A stretch of 64,000 bases of DNA from Oceanobacillus halophilus (GTDB lineage Bacteria > Bacillota > Bacilli > Bacillales > Amphibacillaceae): NCBI RefSeq assembly GCF_003628505.1, contig NZ_RBZP01000008.1, forward strand, positions 84,204 through 148,203, given 5' to 3'. The notes under the pieces were generated by a model. The model ran no database searches. It had not been told where the DNA came from and worked only from the letters and a program-made list of their open reading frames with translations. Shown piece after piece: positions 1-8,166 of the stretch. The position numbers were made by a program, and so were the translations under genes. Position 1 is the stretch's first letter. Each line of letters opens with the position of its first letter.

Positions 1-123
1 GGGGTTTTCTTCCACAATTTCTTGCAATAAATGAAAATTATAATGGCTGGAAAGTTTCTTAGCAAGAGATGTCTTTCCAATCCCTATGGGTCCTTCTATA
101 GCAATAAAAGGAACATTGGCCAT
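1..123 (-). CDS. dgk: Deoxyguanosine kinase, N-terminal part (partial)
   Basis: The first 41 codons of a deoxynucleoside kinase run off the left edge of the window. The protein begins MANVPFIAIEGPIGIGKTSL, with a P-loop (GPIGIGKT) at about residues 10-17 that binds ATP for phosphorylation of deoxyguanosine in nucleotide salvage. The opening resembles B. subtilis Dgk (PFIAIEGPIGAGKTTLA) more than Dck. Start is the ATG at 121-123. Position next to sleL/tadA agrees with the usual dck-dgk locus, although acsA, hmp and nsrR now lie between. The rest of the protein is outside the window. Confidence 0.85.
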   Translation of the reverse strand, partial: MANVPFIAIEGPIGIGKTSLAKKLSSHYNFHLLQEIVEENP

Positions 124-301
124 AGCTAGTCCTCCAATCCATTTGGCTTGTTCTTAGAAGACCTGTAGATAGGTTTTATTAACCTTTCTTTTAAAACCTT
201 CTATTTCACAAATAATTATTCTAACATATATCTTGTTTATTTTATACTTTTCTTTTTCTATCATCCTGTTGTATAATTATATCTACTTGGGTTTAAAATA
301 T

Positions 302-374
302 GGCCTCGTAGCTCAGGGGATAGAGCATTGGTTTCCTAAACCAAGTGCCGCAGGTTCGAATCCTGCCGGGGCCG
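302..374 (+). tRNA. tRNA-Arg (anticodon CCT)
   Basis: A full cloverleaf can be folded. The 7-bp acceptor stem pairs 302-308 with 367-373 (one G-U); the D arm contains AGCTCAGGGGATAGAGC; the anticodon stem TTGGT/ACCAA encloses loop TTCCTAA, giving anticodon CCT (reads AGG, arginine); the T loop is TTCGAAT. Discriminator is G374 and CCA is not encoded, so it must be added after transcription. A -10 like TATAAT at 272-277 lies upstream, with no clear -35. A strong terminator follows at 392. Confidence 0.95.
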
Positions 375-391
375 CTTTAATAAGATGAAAG

Positions 392-431
392 AAAACACAC
401 TAAATTAAAAACTTAGTGTGTTTTTTATTTT
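392..431 (+). terminator. Terminator of tRNA-Arg
   Basis: A 12-bp perfect stem (392-403 with 413-424) with a 9-nt loop is followed by a T-rich run, the classical intrinsic terminator form, ending the tRNA-Arg transcript. Confidence 0.9.
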
Positions 432-520
432 TTTCAAACTTCCTACTTTAAAATTGTCACATAATGTTCTAAAATAGACATAAGTTACTTAATATTTTAA
501 TTATTTTATCTAATTAGTAA

Positions 521-534
521 TGTAATCGATTTCA
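521..534 (+). promoter_or_regulatory. cre site (CcpA operator) upstream of acsA
   Basis: TGTAATCGATTTCA fits the catabolite responsive element consensus TGWAANCGNTNWCA at every defined position. It ends 24 bp before the acsA start codon, so CcpA bound here would block acsA transcription in the presence of preferred sugars. B. subtilis acsA is known to be CcpA-repressed, which supports the reading. Binding itself is inferred. Confidence 0.75.
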
Positions 535-558
535 AATAACTAGGGTGAGGTGAAAAGG

Positions 559-2274
559 ATGGATATGAAAGTTGTACCTGTAAGAGAAGGAAATTATAAT
601 TTAAAGGATTATGAAAAACTCCGAGAGAACTTTTCATGGGATGATATGAAAAAATATTTCTCATGGGATACAACAGGAAAAGTAAATATGGCTTATGAAG
701 CACTAGATCGTCATGCGGAGGATTCGGAAAAGAAAAATAAAATCGCTTTAATATATTCTGACCCGTACAGGGAGGAAAAAGTAACCTTTAAAGACTTAAG
801 TAAGGCAAGTAATCGATTTGCAAATATACTTAAAGATTATGGAGTGGAAAAAGGGGACCGTGTATTTCTATTTATGCCAAGAAGTCCTGAATTTTACACA
901 GCTTTTTTTGGAATCTTAAAAGTTGCAGCTGTCGCTGGACCACTTTTTGAGGCATTTATGGAGCAAGCGGTTCGTGACCGACTGCAAGACAGTGAAGCAA
1001 AAATACTTATTACTACTCCAGAGCTTTTGAAGAGAGTCCCACAAGAAAATTTGCCAAATCTAGAGAAGATAGTAATTGTGGGGGACCATATTGATGATTC
1101 TGACAAGTATATAGATTATTACAAAGAGATGGAAGAAGCATCAGATGAATTTGATATAGAGTGGGTTGATTTAGAAGATGGAATGCTCTTACACTATACT
1201 TCTGGTTCAACAGGTAAACCAAAAGGCGTTTATCATGTTCATCATGCGATGATTCAGCATTATGCTACGGGTGAATGGGTACTAGACTTAAAAGAAGATG
1301 ATACTTATTGGTGTACAGCAGACCCAGGATGGGTAACAGGGACAAGCTATGGTATATTTGCTCCGTGGTTACATGGGGTTACCAATGTCGTTCGTGGTGG
1401 ACGGTTCACCCCGGAAGATTGGTACAACACACTAGAAAAATATGAAGTATCTGTTTGGTATACAGCTCCGACAGCATTGCGTTTGCTCGTTAGTCATGGA
1501 GAGGAAAAGGTAAGCAATTATAACTTATCTTCTTTACGTCATATTATGAGTGTTGGAGAACCGTTAAATCCAGAAGTTGTTACATGGGGATTAAAGGCCT
1601 TTAATTTACGAATTCATGATACTTGGTGGATGACAGAAACCGGTGCTCAACTTATTGTTAATTTACCTTCACTTGAAATTCGCCCAGGCTCGATGGGGAA
1701 ACCGATCCCAGGAATAGAAGCTACAATTATTGATAATGAGGGTAATGAACTGCCACCTAATCAAATGGGGAATTTAGCAATCAAAGAAGGTTGGCCTGCT
1801 ATGATGCGTAAAATATGGAATAATCCTAGTAAGTATGAAAGCTATTTTATGAATGGATGGTACGTGTCGGGGGATAGTGCATATAAAGATGAAGATGGCT
1901 ATTTCTGGTTCCAAGGACGACTGGATGATGTAATAAATACCTCTGGAGAACGTGTTGGCCCATTTGAAGTGGAAAGTAAATTAATTGAGCATAAAGCAGT
2001 TGCTGAAGCAGGGGTAATTGGTAAACCGCATCCTGAGCGGGGTGAAATTATTAAAGCATTTATTACATTGAATGAAGGCTATGAGGAAACTCCAGAACTT
2101 TTAGAAGATATCCGTACATTTGTAAAAACAGGCTTAAGTGCGCATGCAGCACCACGTGAAATCGAAGTGAAGGATAGTATTCCAAAAACTCGCAGTGGTA
2201 AAATTATGCGTCGCTTATTAAAATCATGGGAACTGGGTTTACCTACAGGAGATACATCCACTTTAGAAAAATAA
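559..2274 (+). CDS. acsA: Acetyl-CoA synthetase (acetate-CoA ligase, AMP-forming)
   Basis: A 571-residue cytoplasmic enzyme of the ANL superfamily that activates acetate to acetyl-CoA through acetyl-AMP. Visible motifs are the phosphate-binding YTSGSTGKPKGV at about 212-223, DPGWVTG near 254, WWMTETG near 355, YVSGDSAY near 434, and the C-terminal PKTRSGK with the catalytic lysine near 548. Similarity to B. subtilis AcsA (572 aa) runs end to end from memory. An in-frame GTG at 550 exists, but AGGTGA at 548-553 positions ATG 559, giving MDMKVVP like MNLKALP of B. subtilis. A cre box precedes it. It is monocistronic with its own terminator. It sits away from the acuABC locus where Bacillus keeps acsA, so this is a relocated copy or second paralogue (compare ytcI). 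Confidence 0.88.
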   Translation: MDMKVVPVREGNYNLKDYEKLRENFSWDDMKKYFSWDTTGKVNMAYEALDRHAEDSEKKNKIALIYSDPYREEKVTFKDLSKASNRFANILKDYGVEKGDRVFLFMPRSPEFYTAFFGILKVAAVAGPLFEAFMEQAVRDRLQDSEAKILITTPELLKRVPQENLPNLEKIVIVGDHIDDSDKYIDYYKEMEEASDEFDIEWVDLEDGMLLHYTSGSTGKPKGVYHVHHAMIQHYATGEWVLDLKEDDTYWCTADPGWVTGTSYGIFAPWLHGVTNVVRGGRFTPEDWYNTLEKYEVSVWYTAPTALRLLVSHGEEKVSNYNLSSLRHIMSVGEPLNPEVVTWGLKAFNLRIHDTWWMTETGAQLIVNLPSLEIRPGSMGKPIPGIEATIIDNEGNELPPNQMGNLAIKEGWPAMMRKIWNNPSKYESYFMNGWYVSGDSAYKDEDGYFWFQGRLDDVINTSGERVGPFEVESKLIEHKAVAEAGVIGKPHPERGEIIKAFITLNEGYEETPELLEDIRTFVKTGLSAHAAPREIEVKDSIPKTRSGKIMRRLLKSWELGLPTGDTSTLEK

Positions 2275-2291
2275 GTCAAATAGGTTATCAT

Positions 2292-2347
2292 AGAAGGAAA
2301 ACTTTGGTTCATGCTAAAGATAGCATTTGCCAAAGTTTTTCTTCTTT
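2292..2347 (+). terminator. Terminator of acsA
   Basis: An imperfect long hairpin: AAGGAAAACTTTGG on the left pairs with CCAAAGTTTTTCTT on the right, with an inner ATGCT/AGCAT stem. It ends in a T-rich stretch just after the acsA stop. Confidence 0.8.
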
Positions 2348-2397
2348 ATACTAGTGAAAATAAAAATTAGCTATTGAATGGGAGAAAACTAGTAGTT

Positions 2398-2901
2398 ATG
2401 ACAAATAAATACATATATCCAGATACAGCTATTTTTATGAAACCAGGGGATGTACTGTACTCTCACAAAACTGCTAAGTCTTCGTTAATTGTAGGGCATA
2501 CAGGAATAGTTGGAGAGGATTATAACGTTTATCATGTTAATTGGTGGGGGATGAAAGGACAAAGCGATACGCTGGCAACATACTTAAGCAGGCACAAAGA
2601 AGGGGAAAGATTAACTATTTTGAGGGTAAATGATGCAGAAACAGCTAGACATGCAGCGATATGGGCGAAGAAAAATATTAGCAAAGTAAAGCATTATTCT
2701 TTTAATCTCCATGTAAATAATATTGAACGTAATTATTGTTCTAAATTTATTTGGCAAGCATTTTATTATGGTAATCAAGGTAATATAGACATTTCCCAGA
2801 GAGGGTTACTTAATAATTCTAGGCGGTACATAACACCATTTCGAATTCATAAGTATTTCCATAAAATAGGGTGTTTTCATAAGAATACTGTTGGATCATA
2901 A
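2398..2901 (+). CDS. Permuted NlpC/P60 (YiiX/YebB-like) cysteine hydrolase family protein
   Basis: A 167-residue protein of a papain-fold family in which the catalytic histidine precedes the cysteine. The segment KPGDVLYSHKT...GHTGIV near the N-terminus has the typical GD...GHxGI pattern with the candidate catalytic His, and NYCSKFIWQAFYYG near residue 120 carries the candidate nucleophile Cys. Known relatives cleave amide or thioester bonds in peptidoglycan, lipid or lipoprotein substrates; the substrate here is unknown. No signal peptide or membrane segment is visible, so it may act in the cytoplasm. An in-frame TTG lies at 2374, but GGGAG at 2380-2384 favours ATG 2398, with rather long spacing. 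It is a single gene with no conserved neighbour and is absent from this position in B. subtilis. Confidence 0.65.
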   Translation: MTNKYIYPDTAIFMKPGDVLYSHKTAKSSLIVGHTGIVGEDYNVYHVNWWGMKGQSDTLATYLSRHKEGERLTILRVNDAETARHAAIWAKKNISKVKHYSFNLHVNNIERNYCSKFIWQAFYYGNQGNIDISQRGLLNNSRRYITPFRIHKYFHKIGCFHKNTVGS

Positions 2902-2945
2902 TTATGAAAGTCTAAACAAATTGGTTTGTTAAAGTTTTATATATA

Positions 2946-3606
2946 GGCTCTTTTCGTATAGTTTGTTGCTTCTCGCTTACACTGATGAAAGTTTTGTGCT
3001 AGGATTCGCTACGGCAGAATACTTCGCTTTCCGCGGGCACGGCTTCAGCCTCCTCGCGGAAAAAGCGCCGCTGCGGGGTCTTCAGACTCGTGCTTTTCCC
3101 GCAGGAGTCTCCGTATTCTGCCTCCGCTAAGATAGATGCAAAAATATTTTTGAGATCATAACTCATCGAAACACGTTTAAGACCGTTATTTTATTCTTGT
3201 AAACAACATATCTTTTGTTTATACAAGTAGAGCAGACAACATAGCGTAGGAAATACACGAAGACTCCTTGAAAAAGGAAAACCACTTTTTTCTGCGTGCG
3301 ATGTAACCCTGCCGAAGCGTTCCTTGTCCTGCGGGAAGAAGAGCATCGGTGAGACTACGTAGTGAGGGAACTACTTGAATAATCTTCCTTGTTCCCTTGC
3401 GCCGAGAAAGCCCGCCTCGAAGCATTACTGGAAGACGCAGGCGCACACGCTTTTCAGCACGAAGGAGGCTCACCAGCTCCTCGCGGAAAGCGTAGTGTAT
3501 TTCCGTAGCGGGTGCTAAACAGTATTCTAAATTAAGGATATCCACAGTCTATGTAAAATGTAAAGTAAAGTCATGTTAAAAAGCAACAATCTTTTTGAAA
3601 AGAGCA
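2946..3606. mobile_element. MITE copy A (ISL3-type ends, 8-bp target duplication)
   Basis: A 661-bp non-coding element. The left end GGCTCTTTTCGTATAGTTTG is mirrored at the right end by AAAGCAACAATC...GAAAAGAGCA, giving imperfect terminal inverted repeats of about 27 bp. TATATATA occurs directly outside both ends (2938-2945 and 3607-3614), as expected of an 8-bp target duplication, though it is low complexity. The interior is GC-rich against AT-rich surroundings and carries a hairpin block near 3031-3059 (CCGCGG...CGCGG) and the motif GCGGAAAGCGTAGTGTATTT near the right end, both shared with other copies. It is the longest copy and may be composite. The 108-codon reverse frame inside has no SD and looks spurious. 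Confidence 0.75.
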
Positions 3607-3625
3607 TATATATAATTACACAAAC

Positions 3626-3667
3626 AAAAAATCCGAACTTTTCATTTGTACTGAAGTTCGGATTTTT
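3626..3667 (-). terminator. Terminator of hmp
   Basis: The perfect stem AAATCCGAACTT/AAGTTCGGATTT with a 13-nt loop has T-runs on both strands. It lies 41 bp beyond the hmp stop codon and can work in either direction. Confidence 0.85.
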
Positions 3668-3707
3668 ACTTTGAATGAGACATTATATTCAGCCCATAAA
3701 TGAATTT

Positions 3708-4937
3708 TTATTTCGTTATGTCATCTGATGCTGGACCAAATATTTCATAATGGATATCTTCTTCTTTGACACCAAACTTGGTTAGATTTTGATACATGGC
3801 TCTCATGAAACCTTTTGGTCCACAGAAATAAAATGCTGCATCCTTTGTTGGAAGTTCTGATTTTAATAAATCATAATCTATATAACCTTCCTTATCACAA
3901 GATTCTCCTTCAACAGGACTGTCATAAACGGTTAAGCTTGTAACTTGAGGATGTTCACTTGTAATCTCATTCACACGTTGTTTCATAGCGTGGTATTTAC
4001 CGGATCTTGCTGCATGAATGTAATAAATCTTACGTTCTGGATTTTCCTTTATTGTCGTTTCTAACATACTCATCATAGGAGTTAAGCCAACGCCTCCACT
4101 TATTAATACCAATGGACGCGAGTCGTTAGAATCAAGTACAAACTCTCCACCTGGAGCGCTTATTGGAAGGATATCTCCTTCATTAACATGATTGTGTAAA
4201 TAAGTAGAGACGATACCTGCGGGACTTTCCCCTATTGCATCTTCCCTTTTTACACTAATACGATAGTACTCTTCGCCTGGAGCACAAGATAAACTATACT
4301 GACGTAAGTGGTTGTACGTTTCATCATCCATTTCAGCTTTGACAGTAATATATTGACCAGGTTCAAAATTTGGGAATTCCCCACTATCTGCAGGTTTTAA
4401 ATAAAAGGATGTAATGACATCGCTTTCCTTTACCTTTTTCACCACTTTAAAATCACGATAGTCTATCCAACCACCGGACTTATTCTGTACTTCTTCATAC
4501 ATTTCTTTTTCCACTGAAATAAATACATCAGCAATTACACCGTATGCATCTGCCCATGCAGAAATAATCTCATCGGTTGCCGCATCACCTAGTACATCTT
4601 TAATAGCTGCTAATAAATTTTCTCCAACGATTGGATAATGTTCTGGTTTAATATTTAAACTTCTGTGTTTATGTGCAATTTGTTTTACTACAGGTAAAAT
4701 AGCTTCTAAGTTATCAATATGTAATGCTGCAGCTAGTACTGTATTTGCAAGAGCCTTTGGTTGTTCCCCTTTACGCTGATTCGTTTGATTAAAGATATTT
4801 TTAAGTTCTGGGTGATTTTCAAACATCATTTGATAGAATCGTTTCGTGATTACGGTTCCATATTCTTGTAAAACAGGTACGGTAGATTTTACCGTGTCAA
4901 TTGTATTTTTGTCTAATTCAACTGTTGCATTGGACAT
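3708..4937 (-). CDS. hmp: Flavohemoprotein, nitric oxide dioxygenase
   Basis: A 409-residue cytoplasmic enzyme that oxidises nitric oxide to nitrate with O2 and NAD(P)H. It has three parts: a globin domain (about 1-140) with IAHKHRSLNIKPEHYPIVGE holding the proximal heme His near 91; an FAD domain (about 150-260) with RQYSLS; and an NAD domain with GGVGLTPMMSM, ending in YEIFGPAS. Length matches bacterial Hmp (about 400). The start is ATG at 4935-4937 behind GGAG; the TTG directly upstream is less likely. It is divergent from nsrR with an NsrR-like palindrome over the predicted start point, so induction by nitric oxide is expected. Confidence 0.95.
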   Translation of the reverse strand: MSNATVELDKNTIDTVKSTVPVLQEYGTVITKRFYQMMFENHPELKNIFNQTNQRKGEQPKALANTVLAAALHIDNLEAILPVVKQIAHKHRSLNIKPEHYPIVGENLLAAIKDVLGDAATDEIISAWADAYGVIADVFISVEKEMYEEVQNKSGGWIDYRDFKVVKKVKESDVITSFYLKPADSGEFPNFEPGQYITVKAEMDDETYNHLRQYSLSCAPGEEYYRISVKREDAIGESPAGIVSTYLHNHVNEGDILPISAPGGEFVLDSNDSRPLVLISGGVGLTPMMSMLETTIKENPERKIYYIHAARSGKYHAMKQRVNEITSEHPQVTSLTVYDSPVEGESCDKEGYIDYDLLKSELPTKDAAFYFCGPKGFMRAMYQNLTKFGVKEEDIHYEIFGPASDDITK

Positions 4938-4972
4938 CAATAAAACACTCCATTTCGTACAGATTTTTAAAC

Positions 4973-5022
4973 ATGTATTCTGTATACATCTTTATTTTAT
5001 ATAAGTATTAACACTATATCAA
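4973..5022 (-). promoter_or_regulatory. hmp promoter with NsrR-type operator
   Basis: On the minus strand TTGATA (5017-5022), 17 bp, then TAAAAT (4994-4999) makes a sigma-A promoter. The perfect dyad ATGTATTCTGTATACAT (4973-4989, arms 6 bp, spacer 5) covers the expected start point near 4987. It resembles the NsrR operator of B. subtilis nasD/hmp (two ATGTAT-like arms). Since nsrR is the divergent neighbour, direct repression of hmp is the simplest reading. Confidence 0.75.
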
Positions 5023-5079
5023 TAGGAAAAACAATTTGTGTGTTACAATATTGTGAAGGAAAAGCTGAGGTGAGATAAT

Positions 5080-5520
5080 ATGCAATTAAAGAAATATACA
5101 GATTATGCGCTTAGAGTCCTGATTTTCACTGGAATGAAAAAAGATGGAGAATTAGCTAGTATTAAAGAAATCTCTGAAACCTATCATATTTCGCAACACC
5201 ATTTAGGAAAAATAGTATACCAGTTAAATAAACTGGAATTATTGGAGACGATAAGAGGAAGAAATGGCGGTATTCGTCTTGCTAAACCTGCAAATGAAAT
5301 AAATGTAGGATTAGTTGTCCGAGTCTTAGAGAATGACTTCCATCTGCTCGAGTGTTTTGACAAAGGAACGGATCATTGTGTTATATCACCAGCTTGTACA
5401 TTAAAGCATGTGCTAAATAAAGCATTAAACGCCTTCTTTAAAGTACTGGAGGAATATACATTAAAAGATTTAATTCGAAATGAAGAGGAATTGCTTGAAT
5501 TAATGGGGATGGAAAAATAA
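5080..5520 (+). CDS. nsrR: Nitric oxide-sensing Rrf2-family repressor NsrR
   Basis: A 146-residue winged-helix transcription factor. Residues 1-80 form the DNA-binding part (KYTDYALRVLIFTG, then ETIRGRNGGIRLAKP in the wing). C92, C100 and C106 (LLECFDKGTDHCVISPACTLKH) match the three cysteines that hold the [4Fe-4S] cluster in B. subtilis NsrR. Nitric oxide damage to the cluster releases the DNA. The protein lines up with YhdE/NsrR along its whole length. The start ATG follows GAGGTGAG. It is transcribed divergently from hmp; B. subtilis keeps the two genes apart, so this pairing makes a compact sensor-effector unit. Confidence 0.92.
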   Translation: MQLKKYTDYALRVLIFTGMKKDGELASIKEISETYHISQHHLGKIVYQLNKLELLETIRGRNGGIRLAKPANEINVGLVVRVLENDFHLLECFDKGTDHCVISPACTLKHVLNKALNAFFKVLEEYTLKDLIRNEEELLELMGMEK

Positions 5521-5555
5521 GGCCTTTTTTGCATTTTTGTTGTTTCTCTTTCAAC

Positions 5556-5597
5556 AAAGGAAAATCCAAACTAAATTGTAGCTTGGATTTTCCTTTT
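5556..5597. terminator. Bidirectional terminator between nsrR and sleL
   Basis: Perfect 14-bp stem AAAGGAAAATCCAA/TTGGATTTTCCTTT with a 13-nt loop and T-runs on both strands. It lies between the convergent nsrR and sleL genes and can serve both. Confidence 0.88.
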
Positions 5598-5694
5598 ACT
5601 AAATATAGACTATCGATTCATTTATAACTACGTGTTTAAAAAGCAACAAAATATACGAAAAGTGCTTTGTTTATGTTCCATTCTCAGGATACGG

Positions 5695-6984
5695 TTATTC
5701 TAATTTAGTAACATTAAATTGGTCATCTAATAATAGCCAATTTTGCGGAAATGCCAAACCTAATTTCCAATATCCGATTCCACGTAAGCCAAGTTCTTTA
5801 ATTAAGTCAAATTTGGCTTGAATCGACCTTGCATCTTCAAACCATACTTCATGTCTATTTCCTTCTGTATCTGTGTAGTAGAAAAAAGGAGCTTGTGCTG
5901 TGGTGTCAAACTGTATAGGGACGTTATTTTCCCTAGCTAAAGCTATCGCTTGCTGGGGACTAAGTGCTTTAGCTGCTTCTCCTCCTTCAACAAAAGGCAA
6001 TGTCCAGTCATAACCATATAAATTTTGACCTAGAATGATCTTGTTTGCTGGAATCTCCGTTAAAGCATATTCGGCAACAACTCGTACCTGATCGACAGGG
6101 GACACAGCCATTGCAGGACCATAACTATAACCCCATTCATATGTCATTAGTACAACGAAATCAGAAATCTCCCCATGTGCACGATAGTCATGCCCTTCAT
6201 ATACAACGCCTTCCTGAGTTGCGCTTGTTTTGGGAGCAAGTGCTGTGGACATAATTAAGTTTGCTTGTGATAAACGTTCTTTTGCCTTTCTTAGAAAGGA
6301 GTTATAAGCTTCTCTATCTTCTGGTAAAATAAATTCAAAATCAAAATGGACATCTCGGTAGCCACCAGAAGTGGCAGTATTTACAATGGAATCTAATAAG
6401 GTATTCTGGACTGCTTGCACCGTTAATATAATATGAGCTAAATCAGAACTGAACTCGCCTTCTTCCAAATTTGTAACTACCAGAGTCAATGAAGCTTCGT
6501 TTGATTCGGCTATTTGTCTTAAATTACCTGATGGTGGTGCGGATAATGTCCCATCACGGTTTACTCTAAAACTAAAATGGGCTAAGTAAGTTAAGTAGGG
6601 GGTTGTTTTTCTAGCTGCATTTTCTAATGTATCTGAGACCGTATTTCCAAGTGGTTCAATGTAGCCAATCGATGTGATTGGACGTTTAGTAGGTGGAGGC
6701 ACATACAGCCGTAAGCCTACTGGCAACATGTTGCTTACTGGGAAGTTGTTGATTTGGGCTAATTCTTGATACGATATACCAAACTGACCGGCAATGGAGT
6801 ATAGGCTATCTCCCGGTTGTACAAAGTAGAATTGACCTACAATGGGAATGACTAAAGCCTGGCCTACCACAAGATTATCCGGAGCGTCTAATTCATTAGC
6901 ATCAATAATAGCATTAGCGGATGAATTATATGTACTGGCAATCGAAAACAAAGAATCACCTTGTTGAACAACATGAATTTGCAA
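5695..6984 (-). CDS. sleL: Spore peptidoglycan N-acetylglucosaminidase SleL/YaaH
   Basis: A 429-residue spore protein that degrades cortex fragments during germination. There are two LysM domains (1-48, VQQGDSLFSIAS; 52-97, VQPGDSLYSIAG) that bind peptidoglycan, then a GH18 catalytic domain with HFDFEF carrying the acid Glu, and LMTYEW. It aligns with B. subtilis YaaH over its full length. No signal peptide is seen, as expected for a mother-cell protein deposited on the forespore coat. Translation appears to start at TTG 6982-6984, seven bases after GGAGG. A sigma-E type promoter sits upstream. It faces nsrR across a shared terminator. Confidence 0.93.
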   Translation of the reverse strand: MQIHVVQQGDSLFSIASTYNSSANAIIDANELDAPDNLVVGQALVIPIVGQFYFVQPGDSLYSIAGQFGISYQELAQINNFPVSNMLPVGLRLYVPPPTKRPITSIGYIEPLGNTVSDTLENAARKTTPYLTYLAHFSFRVNRDGTLSAPPSGNLRQIAESNEASLTLVVTNLEEGEFSSDLAHIILTVQAVQNTLLDSIVNTATSGGYRDVHFDFEFILPEDREAYNSFLRKAKERLSQANLIMSTALAPKTSATQEGVVYEGHDYRAHGEISDFVVLMTYEWGYSYGPAMAVSPVDQVRVVAEYALTEIPANKIILGQNLYGYDWTLPFVEGGEAAKALSPQQAIALARENNVPIQFDTTAQAPFFYYTDTEGNRHEVWFEDARSIQAKFDLIKELGLRGIGYWKLGLAFPQNWLLLDDQFNVTKLE

Positions 6985-7019
6985 TAAACTTCCTCCTTTA
7001 ATATTGTGTAATACTAAAA

Positions 7020-7045
7020 TGTATGAAAAGGTTTAAAAGGATATG
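7020..7045 (-). promoter_or_regulatory. Predicted sigma-E promoter of sleL
   Basis: On the minus strand ATATC (7040-7044) and CATACA (7020-7025) are separated by exactly 14 bp. This fits the sigma-E pattern (ATATT, 14 bp, CATACA) used for mother-cell genes. The predicted start is near 7012, about 28 bp before the TTG start codon. B. subtilis yaaH is known to be a sigma-E gene. Confidence 0.7.
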
Positions 7046-7143
7046 CATTCTAGAGTATAATCAGTTATTATTACGAAACACAGAACGAACCAATCAAATT
7101 AATTAAGAAGAGTTAATCCTCAATAAGGAAATGGTGTGATTGA

Positions 7144-7611
<468 letters not shown>

Positions 7612-7650
7612 AAGATAGAATAGACATAAGATGATTTACTGTATTTACCA

Positions 7651-7679
7651 TTGCAATATTCGATAAAAGTCGCTATAAT
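7651..7679 (+). promoter_or_regulatory. Promoter of the SRP RNA gene
   Basis: TTGCAA (7651-7656), 17 bp, TATAAT (7674-7679): a strong sigma-A promoter whose expected start near 7686 coincides with the first base of the SRP RNA helix. Confidence 0.8.
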
Positions 7680-7685
7680 AAGAAC

Positions 7686-7953
7686 TACCGTGCTAAGCGG
7701 GGAGGTAGCGGTGCCCTGTACTCGCAATCCGCTATAGCGAGGCCGAATCCCCATCCGAGGTGGTCGACTGTACGGTCTGCCTTAAGGGATTGGTGTTGAC
7801 GCTTGGGTCCTGCGCAACAGAAACCCATGAATCCTGTCAGGTCCGGAAGGAAGCAGCAGTAAGTGGTCATTTCTGTGTGCCGCAGGGAAGCCTAGGCTGA
7901 GCCATGAACTTAAGTAACGCGTATAGCCGTTCCATCAACGATGGGTGCACGGT
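7686..7953 (+). ncRNA. scr: Signal recognition particle RNA, large Bacillus type
   Basis: About 268 nt. The universal apical loop GTCAGGTCCGGAAGGAAGCA is present near 7838-7857 with its partner strand AGCAGTAAGTGG...TGTGTGCCGCAGGGAAGCC. The ends pair (ACCGTGC at the start with GCACGGT at the end), and an Alu-type 5' domain is present, as in the 271-nt scRNA of B. subtilis. The RNA binds Ffh and HBsu to target proteins to the membrane. It sits between tadA and dnaX, the conserved position. The ends are estimated from the terminal helix. Confidence 0.95.
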
Positions 7954-7969
7954 ATACATATTACAGTTA

Positions 7970-8000
7970 AAAGTTAGAGATGTTATCTCTAACTTTTTTT
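7970..8000 (+). terminator. Terminator of SRP RNA
   Basis: AAAGTTAGAGA pairs with TCTCTAACTTT around a 5-nt loop, followed by a T-run. Confidence 0.9.
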
Positions 8001-8166
8001 AATATAATTATATGCATTTTTTCTTAGGGAAAAGCATTTCAATTTATAAGCGTAACGATGAATTCACTAGTCAAGTCGGCAAGATTTAAGTTTTTCCTTA
8101 ACAGTTCACAATCACCCCTCAAATCGGGTATAATAAAAATTAGAATGTAGAGGGGAATTTTATACT

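Noticed and set aside
3219..3545. 108-codon reading frame on the minus strand
   Set aside because: It lies wholly within MITE copy A, has no SD, and its translation is arginine- and leucine-rich with no recognisable domain.
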